Positions 58,510-64,000 of a stretch of DNA of 64,000 nt are shown here, piece by piece. The translations under genes and the position numbers were made by a program. Source of the stretch: Candidatus Saccharibacteria bacterium UBA2951 (lineage in GTDB: Bacteria > Patescibacteriota > Saccharimonadia > Saccharimonadales > Saccharimonadaceae). The stretch covers positions 1 to 64,000 of the forward strand of contig DEBR01000005.1 of assembly GCA_002348615.1 (NCBI GenBank). Direction: 5' to 3'. Position 1 is the first letter of the stretch, and every line of letters begins with the position of its first letter. The notes beneath the pieces were generated by a model that saw only the letters and a program-made list of their open reading frames with translations, had not been told where the DNA came from and searched no databases.

Positions 58510-60213
58510 ATGTTGAAGAGGGTCTTGAGTCTGGTCGCAATTCTTGCGGCAGTGTTTTGTGTTGTTAACCCCAGCGGTACCGCACACGCAACGAGTGTGT
58601 ATGACTCGGCATATCAGCGCCAAACCAGTGGTATGTACGTTCAGACCCCGACATGTAGCCAGCAAGATATTACTTCTGCGGTTAATACTCAACTAGCGAG
58701 TAGCACCGGTTGGCCATCAGGCCCGTGGTATGCGCACGACCAAATCAGGGACTATTATCAGGATATGGTATCTGGTGTGAAACAAGGTATCATTGCCATC
58801 ACACAGCAAACATATACGGACAGTAATAATGACGTGTACCAAACAGTTGCTATAAATCCGGTCCAGTCCACCGGCTCGCAATACTTAGGTTGGATTGCTG
58901 ACTCCTCTACCGATCACCGAGTGAGAATCTCTATGCCACCTTTTTACGGCATCCCATATTCTGGCCAAATCCTTGGATTTGAATTGGATTCTTCCTGTAA
59001 CTTACAATTTCATAACATAGGAGGGTCCTCGGTTGTTCATATTTCGAATGACGTGTCAGGACAAGGAATGAGCTGGAAATCAATAAGCTTCAAGACATAC
59101 GGCTCACCACTCCTTACTTTTGACTTCAATTATCCTTCTGGATATGCTGGAACACCAGTCGGTGGTACGGCAGATGCTGACGACGATGACCTTACTGCTT
59201 CGCAGGAGATGGAGCAGGGTACTTTAGACACGAAAGTTGATACTGACGGTGATGGAATATCAGATTTTGCTGAATCAAAATTTAATCCTGACTACGATAA
59301 TACCTACTGTAATACAACAGTAAATCCTCATATTTGTGCGGATCCAAACCCTCGGGAAAAGGACCTGTTCGTGGAGGTAGACTGGATGGTAAATGGAGCA
59401 ACTGAATATAAACCAAGCAGCACTGTAATCTCAGATCTTACCACGTACTACTCAAATAACGGGATTCATGCTCACTTTGATCTCGGTAATTATGGTGGTG
59501 GAAACTCTCTCCCGTTTTACACAAACTGGCTCTATTTTAGTGAACAGGAAGGTGACCTCGATATTCATGACTTCAAATATGGTGGGTCTCCGGCTGACAC
59601 TGGACAGACTTCAACCATAGCAGCAAATTTCAGTTTGTATCGACAAAATATCTGGAGATACATGATTTACGGAGTAGGCGAAATATCCGATGATGATTCC
59701 ATTATGGGTATTGCTGAAAACCTTGGTGATGATATCATCATTGCGTCGCAGAATAGTGCTATTCAAGATGATGCTCTACATTCATTGGATAGGGCATACG
59801 CAGGCTTAATGCTCCACGAATTAGGGCATACGCTATGCCTATCTAGTAGGCAGTGGTTTACGGAACAGAATTCTAATTGTGTGTTCAATGCAATCGATAC
59901 TTATACAAATTATGATTATAAGAGTGTTATGGATGACTTGTTTCTTCTGCCAAAATATTCAGACTTAGAATATATACAATATTCAGACGGAACTAATGGT
60001 ACGGGCGATCATGATGATTGGGCAGCAATAAATGCAGGAATGGGAGCATTTATATATGGCGAAGGTTTGACTATTGAATATGCAAAGACTGAGAAAGGCA
60101 AATCCAAGCATCATGATGATAGGCCGCTCGTCAAAGGCAAGGCTCAGGATAATAGAAACCTAAAGGTCCAGAGTCTTCATCTAAATAGAAAAGCAAATCA
60201 AGGAGCTCACTAA
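58510..60213 (+). CDS. Secreted protein with zinc-metalloprotease motif and Ca-binding repeats
   Basis: 567 residues with a cleavable signal peptide (about 1-27, ending AHA). Residues 28-215 form a beta-rich domain related to the protein at 61459. Residues 220-270 are thrombospondin type 3-like calcium repeats (DADDDDLTASQEMEQG, DTDGDGISDFAE). The second half contains HELGHTL (about residue 438), an HExxH zincin site, in a context resembling M10/M43-type peptidases, although the third ligand is not obvious. The C-terminal 40 residues are basic. It is likely exported and surface-active. AT-rich codon use. Confidence 0.78.
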   Translation: MLKRVLSLVAILAAVFCVVNPSGTAHATSVYDSAYQRQTSGMYVQTPTCSQQDITSAVNTQLASSTGWPSGPWYAHDQIRDYYQDMVSGVKQGIIAITQQTYTDSNNDVYQTVAINPVQSTGSQYLGWIADSSTDHRVRISMPPFYGIPYSGQILGFELDSSCNLQFHNIGGSSVVHISNDVSGQGMSWKSISFKTYGSPLLTFDFNYPSGYAGTPVGGTADADDDDLTASQEMEQGTLDTKVDTDGDGISDFAESKFNPDYDNTYCNTTVNPHICADPNPREKDLFVEVDWMVNGATEYKPSSTVISDLTTYYSNNGIHAHFDLGNYGGGNSLPFYTNWLYFSEQEGDLDIHDFKYGGSPADTGQTSTIAANFSLYRQNIWRYMIYGVGEISDDDSIMGIAENLGDDIIIASQNSAIQDDALHSLDRAYAGLMLHELGHTLCLSSRQWFTEQNSNCVFNAIDTYTNYDYKSVMDDLFLLPKYSDLEYIQYSDGTNGTGDHDDWAAINAGMGAFIYGEGLTIEYAKTEKGKSKHHDDRPLVKGKAQDNRNLKVQSLHLNRKANQGAH

Positions 60214-60261
60214 GAACATTAAAATGAGTCAATCATATAAACTTCTGATACTATATTGATA

Positions 60262-60615
60262 ATGGTTAAAAAATCAACGAAATCACCGCGCATCTCAAAT
60301 AATCTATTACTAATAGGGGGCTTACTAGTCTTAGGTTTAATCGCTTGTTATCTCATTTCAACAAGCATCTCTTATAATCGAACACAAAATGACGATGCAG
60401 TGAGTAATCGAAATGTACAATTAATACTTAGGGCTGTTGAATCTAAGAATCCGTCTATTTGTAATAGCATCGTCGGCGGAATTAAAGGAGTTCTTCCACC
60501 TGCAAGTAGTGCAGATGATTATGGTGTAGATATCACACGAACCGACCAATCAAGTCGCTCTGAGGCAGAAGCAAAGACTGATTGTCGCAATCTTGTCGGC
60601 CGTCTTAATCCGTAA
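60262..60615 (+). CDS. Small anchored protein, paralogue of 60951
   Basis: 117 residues from ATG 60262 (a TTG six bases upstream is within the probable -10 region). One transmembrane helix (about 17-38) with a Cys at its end is followed by an exported domain with the pattern NxQLILRAVESKNPSICNSIVGGI and a final EAEAKTDCRNLV. The two Cys and the GGI motif recur in the 60951 protein, so they form a small family, probably disulfide-bonded. Family unrecognised. Confidence 0.65.
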   Translation: MVKKSTKSPRISNNLLLIGGLLVLGLIACYLISTSISYNRTQNDDAVSNRNVQLILRAVESKNPSICNSIVGGIKGVLPPASSADDYGVDITRTDQSSRSEAEAKTDCRNLVGRLNP

Positions 60616-60705
60616 GATTGCAGTGTCCTATTTCATGTAGAGGAGTTGATGGATAGCTAAAACTTGTCGAGATTGTCCTGAAATACATCTAACCACTGCC
60701 AAGCA

Positions 60706-60735
60706 TAAACACTTTGCAATAGCAGAGTGTTTTTG
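60706..60735 (+). terminator. Terminator upstream of the 60749 gene
   Basis: AAACACT/AGTGTTT stem around a 12-nt loop, followed by T4. Confidence 0.6.
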
Positions 60736-60748
60736 ATTTACTGAGCAT

Positions 60749-60940
60749 ATGAATTTAGAATCGGAAGGCATGCTGCAACTAATAACGATGCTTGCACAAT
60801 TTAAGCCGGGTGATGGAATTAGCGCTCCTATAAATCAGCAGAATTTACTTACTCCCGAAAGCATATTCTGGGGCGCAATAGCAGTACTTGCCATAGTTGG
60901 TATTGTTTGGTTTCTGAGCACTAAGCGTCGCCGAAAATGA
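60749..60940 (+). CDS. 63-residue tail-anchored membrane protein
   Basis: A hydrophilic 35-residue N-terminus is followed by one hydrophobic helix (about 37-57) and a basic end KRRRK, an orientation expected for a C-terminal anchor or sorting signal. A weak -10 (TTTACT) lies 6 nt before the ATG, and a terminator lies just upstream. The real function is unknown; coding status rests on codon pattern, promoter fit and the membrane helix. Confidence 0.5.
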   Translation: MNLESEGMLQLITMLAQFKPGDGISAPINQQNLLTPESIFWGAIAVLAIVGIVWFLSTKRRRK

Positions 60941-60950
60941 GATTAGAACT

Positions 60951-61316
60951 ATGCCTAAAAAATTTACCTATAACCCAAAACAAGCTAATAAACACTTGAA
61001 TCTTATAAGCCTCATAGCAGTGTTATTTCTAGCCCTTGGTTTAATACTGGGATATGTACTAAGCCAACCTAAAGCGGAACCCACCGTACCCGATTCTGTA
61101 AGTGAAAAGAATCTGAATGTATGGGCGGATGCCTTAACAAAAAAAGACGCTTCTCTTTGTGATGATATACAGGGTGGCATAAATGCCAATCAAGGTAGAG
61201 GGGTAAACCTAAAGGGCGGCGTGGGTATAGCTGATAGCTTCGGTAATGCTGCTTACGATGAAGATCAAGCTCGGTCTAAGTGCCGACAAGAAGTAAATGA
61301 ATTACTTTCGCGCTAG
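60951..61316 (+). CDS. Small anchored protein, paralogue of 60262
   Basis: 121 residues. One helix (about 18-38) is followed by a domain SVSEKNLNVWADALTKKDAS, then LCDDIQGGI and EDQARSKCRQEV. The order and spacing of the Cys-x2-I-x-GGI and C-terminal Cys-Arg motifs repeat those of the protein at 60262, indicating an old tandem duplication with the 60749 gene in between. It begins 10 nt after the 60749 stop. No ribosome-binding site is obvious. Confidence 0.65.
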   Translation: MPKKFTYNPKQANKHLNLISLIAVLFLALGLILGYVLSQPKAEPTVPDSVSEKNLNVWADALTKKDASLCDDIQGGINANQGRGVNLKGGVGIADSFGNAAYDEDQARSKCRQEVNELLSR

Positions 61317-61458
61317 CAGTAACTAAATCGTATAGGGAATATTTAATTCGTCACGATAAATATGCTATAAATGTATAGTTCTTCAGCAATCTCGTAATCG
61401 GGTCGTAGGGCACATGCTTTACGACCTTGTTCTTTGACAACTCGTTGATAGGAAGATA
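61317..61458 (+). promoter_or_regulatory. Leader of the 61459 gene with GGTCGTA stem-loop
   Basis: A TATAAA near 61367 could be the -10. The leader contains a perfect 7-bp stem GGTCGTA/TACGACC (61401-61407 with 61420-61426) and an AGGAAG site before the ATG. Confidence 0.4.
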
Positions 61459-62382
61459 ATGAGAAAAGAGCCATACAGCCGGCTTTTGGTAGTGCTGATG
61501 CTGGCATTCGTCACTTCACTTGCCGTGCTGCCAAATCCGGCGCAAGCAGCGACGCCATACGACGGCGCTTACAGGACCACGACTTCGATTGCGCTGAGCA
61601 ATGACGGTTGGTATCCGTCCTACTCGGCCTGCGCGTCCGTTGACTACACGACCACCTGGAAGCAGGCGTTGGATGCGGCGCCCCAGATGACTAGTGCTTA
61701 CAAAGCTAGTCTGAACACCGCGCTGGACGGCGGTAGAATCGGCGTGTCAAAGGTGGTGACAACCTCCTACGGGCATACGATCGAAGGCTTCATTGTCTAC
61801 TGGACAGAGGATGACTCACTCGAACTACAGTGGGACAACGTCTACAGTGGACATCTCGTAAGCGCTGTTGGCGGCAGCACGTTCCACAGCGTACTTGTGC
61901 GCAACAAGAACGCCCAGACTGTGGGTAGCGACTGTTCGCCATACGTGATTCTCGGTGGGGCATCGCTTGTCAGTACGGGAACTGATTTGGTCGATTCTCC
62001 CGATGAGGCGTGGAACCTCTTCGTTCAGACCGATTACCCATCGCTTCCAAATAGTCCTGGTGCTTACGAAGGCGTGAGTATTCAGGGCGATGCACCAACA
62101 AGGCTGGTCGAAGGAACAGTCGACTGTGGTGGCGAGAACCCTTCAGCGATGCTCATTACACAGAACGGTGTAACGAGTGCGGCATCGTTGACGTATGTGT
62201 CACTGGGTATTTCGAGCTGGAAGTATTACATGGGTAATACCGACCCATACACCTTCTCAGTTTCATGTGGCCAGGCGATAGCCACGGCGTTCGGCACTGT
62301 GTCACCAGCACCACCAACAAGCAACAACTGGACATGCGATATCTACGGAGAGGACGTTCCGCATCACTGCGTCCTGAGTTAA
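61459..62382 (+). CDS. Secreted protein related to the 58510 N-terminal domain
   Basis: 307 residues with a signal peptide (about 1-30, ending AQA) and then ATPYDGAYRTTTS, matching ATSVYDSAYQRQTS at the same place in the 58510 protein. Both continue with a helix, a GxIxVxxxT strand and a GGS(T/S) strand, and both have a DYP...GAYEG/YPSGYAG step at the domain end. Here the rest is another beta-rich unit with four Cys, and no protease motif. GC is near backbone level, unlike its neighbours. It is probably a surface protein; family unrecognised. Confidence 0.68.
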   Translation: MRKEPYSRLLVVLMLAFVTSLAVLPNPAQAATPYDGAYRTTTSIALSNDGWYPSYSACASVDYTTTWKQALDAAPQMTSAYKASLNTALDGGRIGVSKVVTTSYGHTIEGFIVYWTEDDSLELQWDNVYSGHLVSAVGGSTFHSVLVRNKNAQTVGSDCSPYVILGGASLVSTGTDLVDSPDEAWNLFVQTDYPSLPNSPGAYEGVSIQGDAPTRLVEGTVDCGGENPSAMLITQNGVTSAASLTYVSLGISSWKYYMGNTDPYTFSVSCGQAIATAFGTVSPAPPTSNNWTCDIYGEDVPHHCVLS

Positions 62383-62411
62383 CTCAACCAAGACACCCTT
62401 GCTGAAGAACA

Positions 62412-62447
62412 ATGCCCTCGGAGAAATCCGGGGGCATCTTCATTTTA
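62412..62447 (+). terminator. Terminator of the 61459 gene
   Basis: Stem ATGCCC-CGGA/TCCG-GGGCAT with GAAA loop followed by a T-rich tail. Confidence 0.75.
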
Positions 62448-62502
62448 ATCGTCAAAGTTTCGAAGTGCGGCTACGACAGACGATCAAGCATAAGCATCAT
62501 GC

Positions 62503-62508
62503 TATAAT
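62503..62508 (+). promoter_or_regulatory. -10 of the 62515 gene, leaderless
   Basis: TATAAT, exactly 6 nt, ATG. Confidence 0.7.
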
Positions 62509-62514
62509 CCCAGC

Positions 62515-63120
62515 ATGAAGTCGCAAAACGGTTTCGCACACGCATTCATTGTCATAGGAATAATTGCGCTTTTAGTCGGCGCTCTGGGCGTCGTGTTTTG
62601 GAAAAACTTTTTGGAAAACCAGTCAAGCGAATCTTCAGCCAGTTCAAATAACAGGGAACTGGGTACAAGCAGTAAAGATCAAAAGAATTCCGATAATTCA
62701 GCCGACAAAGTAATTCCATCTGACTGGGCAACATATTCAGGAACGGCCTTACCTATTACATTTCGATATCCCTCCGGATGGAAACACGTATACGATCGCC
62801 CAGGTAAAAATACAAACATGGTTCGTATGGCTAAAGACCCAAACATATCGGAAAACATTACTTTTAGCATTCTCGAGTTCAAGAATTCAACCAGTAATGT
62901 TAGTACGTTTTGCTCCGTCAACCTCCCCGATGACGTAAAAAGTTGTGAGCAATATGTTACGCAGAATATGGTTGGAACAATAATCGAGGATAAAGCTGGC
63001 GGGAATTACACATATCAGACTTTCATAGGTAGGGACTTATATACCATGATTACGAGTAATAATCTTGTTGGCAAGGACACATTTAAAAAGATATTGCAGA
63101 CGGTTGCGCCAAAAGAGTAA
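62515..63120 (+). CDS. Membrane-anchored extracytoplasmic protein
   Basis: 201 residues: one N-terminal helix (about 8-30), a Ser/Asn-rich linker (about 38-65), then a compact domain with SDWATYSGTALPITFRYPSGWKHVYD split over two strands, which resembles the PsbP/DUF1795-like fold found on many exported bacterial proteins. Two Cys (FCSVNL and KSCEQY) may bond. Function unknown. Confidence 0.68.
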   Translation: MKSQNGFAHAFIVIGIIALLVGALGVVFWKNFLENQSSESSASSNNRELGTSSKDQKNSDNSADKVIPSDWATYSGTALPITFRYPSGWKHVYDRPGKNTNMVRMAKDPNISENITFSILEFKNSTSNVSTFCSVNLPDDVKSCEQYVTQNMVGTIIEDKAGGNYTYQTFIGRDLYTMITSNNLVGKDTFKKILQTVAPKE

Positions 63121-63200
63121 GGTACTTGTGACCTTCATGAAAAACTTCCATTAACTTCGATTAAACATATGCAGGATGCAGAAAAGCGCAAAAGCTTTGA

Positions 63201-63206
63201 TATACT
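63201..63206 (+). promoter_or_regulatory. -10 of the 63213 gene, leaderless
   Basis: TATACT, exactly 6 nt, ATG. Confidence 0.65.
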
Positions 63207-63212
63207 TTTGGC

Positions 63213-63509
63213 ATGAATAAAAAGAAAACTAAAAAAGCGACAAATAAAATAGTCGCGATTATCATTGGTGCATTTTTTATAATTGTTTTGGGTCTTTTCA
63301 TTATTCCTATTGACACTGCACGGGTAGGTGAGTGCGGTGGCACGAGGACTATTAGACTAAGTGTGGTAAATGGAGATTTCAATAAATTTGAAACAGCAAA
63401 AAAAGATGCTCAAGAACGCAGAGCCAGTAAGGCAGAGTATCTTAGGCAACATCCTGGAATGGCAATGGGTTGCTCGCTTGGACCAGTCTACAAGTTGTAT
63501 CTTATATAA
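63213..63509 (+). CDS. Small anchored protein with two cysteines
   Basis: 98 residues with a basic N-terminus (KKKTKKATNK), one helix (about 13-32), and an exported part with ECGGTRTIRLSVV and a later GCSLG. The Cys pair could form a disulfide. There is no family that I recognise. The upstream -10 places the start at this ATG. Confidence 0.6.
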   Translation: MNKKKTKKATNKIVAIIIGAFFIIVLGLFIIPIDTARVGECGGTRTIRLSVVNGDFNKFETAKKDAQERRASKAEYLRQHPGMAMGCSLGPVYKLYLI

Positions 63510-63534
63510 CTAAGCATATGCTTTAATTAAACTA

Positions 63535-63807
63535 ATGAAAAAAATTATATTCGTACTATCTCTCATCTCGATGGGGTTTGTGGCAAGTCTAGCAAATCAA
63601 ATGCCCGCTCGTGCTGTTAACTACGACTCGGATGGCTTAGTAGTTGCTAATGATATTGGCAGGCAAAAGCCCATGAATGAAAAAAATATTTCCGTAAATA
63701 CATTCGAGACAATTCTTTACTCTGTCATTCTTCTCGCTATCGGTGCAGGAGTAGGCTACCTATTGTCAGGGTCTTCCAAGTCGATAAAAAAGTCCCGTAA
63801 GAAATAA
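63535..63807 (+). CDS. Small exported protein with C-terminal anchor
   Basis: 90 residues: an N-terminal signal-like helix ending near ARA (about residue 27), a short polar middle, and a second helix (about 60-78) followed by a basic KSIKKSRKK end. A TTTAAT lies 7 nt upstream. The layout (signal, short domain, C-terminal anchor with basic tail) is like that of the 60749 protein. Unknown function. Confidence 0.58.
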   Translation: MKKIIFVLSLISMGFVASLANQMPARAVNYDSDGLVVANDIGRQKPMNEKNISVNTFETILYSVILLAIGAGVGYLLSGSSKSIKKSRKK

Positions 63808-63879
63808 CTTCTTCTACTTCCGACTTAAATCTAGTCCTATACTAAGCAGTAAAGAGCGCTTTCACTCGATAGCATTTGA

Positions 63880-63999
63880 TTAGCCATTATTCCTATACTT
63901 TTCTAAGCGATTTACCAACTCTCTGAGTGACTTTGCATCGAACTGAGCCTTATTGATTTCTTTCTCTCGTTCTTCAGTCGTCAACAGGTCAGCTTCCAT
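63880..63999 (-). CDS. C-terminal part of a short charged helical protein (may extend past the window)
   Basis: On the minus strand a frame runs from the window edge, with an ATG at 63999, to TAA at 63880-63882 (39 residues: MEADLLTTEEREKE..., ending LEKYRNNG). It is strongly helical and charged. It may be a complete mini-protein or the tail of a longer gene whose start is outside. Too little is visible to identify it. Confidence 0.4.
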   Translation of the reverse strand: MEADLLTTEEREKEINKAQFDAKSLRELVNRLEKYRNNG

Positions 64000-64000
64000 C

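Noticed and set aside
1..64000. Recoded UGA (Gracilibacteria-type code 25)
   Set aside because: Several intact genes end with TGA at family-typical lengths, and none needs a TGA read-through.
1..64000. CRISPR arrays
   Set aside because: No regularly spaced repeats were seen. The only direct repeats are the tRNA-derived pairs.

Overview
The window is a dense bacterial chromosome segment using the standard code: TGA is a normal stop (ligA, the ZIP gene and the 24.7 kb NUDIX gene all end in it). Backbone GC is near 50%. I read it as a Patescibacteria/CPR genome, most likely Candidatus Saccharibacteria. This is an inference from compact gene order, scattered single pilin genes, a very short bL32 without zinc cysteines, an rpsP-khpA-trmD cluster without rimM or rplS, and widespread leaderless transcription. 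No rRNA or database match confirms it.

Layout. 0-19 kb: GTPase Obg, exonuclease I, UvrA, bL25, a MazG-like enzyme, an ABC exporter, TrhO, an ArsR-led stress operon, UvrC, a pilin, an M24 aminopeptidase, SecG and a solute-binding protein. 19-28 kb: tRNA-Leu(GAG), nadD, tRNA-Cys and tRNA-Leu(TAA), lemA-htpX, ligA, nucleotide-pool housekeeping, an RRM protein and tRNA-Ala. 28-39 kb: pilin, bipA, ZIP transporter, GH37 trehalase, rarA, an alpha/beta hydrolase/MurF-like/Ddl operon, slipin and tRNA-Phe. 39-50 kb: small stress genes, tRNA-Gly, murF, leuS, rpmF, nusB, rnc, rpsP, khpA, trmD. 50.8-57 kb: tRNA-Gln followed by an AT-richer accessory block with an Abi-alpha-like protein, a serine recombinase and a 1250-residue DUF4365/TPR/GreAB-C/PIN protein, which I read as a predicted defence island. 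57-64 kb: exported or membrane-anchored, mostly unrecognised proteins, including two related signal-peptide proteins (one with an HExxH zinc site) and a pair of small paralogous membrane proteins.

Expression logic. In more than fifteen genes a good -10 hexamer lies 5-9 nt (usually exactly 6) before the start codon and no Shine-Dalgarno fits between them. These genes are predicted to be leaderless. Genes inside operons, and a few with real leaders, carry AAGGAG-type sites instead. Several starts were moved on this basis. One palindromic -10 (25945-25952) is placed to drive two divergent leaderless genes.

Most unusual signals. (1) tRNA-Phe and tRNA-Gly are each followed by a second copy of their T-arm/acceptor/CCA end with its own terminator, and between the two copies lies a segment antisense to the same part of the tRNA (about positions 40-57). 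tRNA-Leu(GAG) has a 5'-half copy upstream inside its own transcript. (2) A candidate 113-nt structured RNA at 57399-57511 is closed by an 11-bp perfect stem whose first base sits exactly where the promoter predicts the transcript to start. (3) The defence island. (4) LigA without its zinc-finger cysteines.
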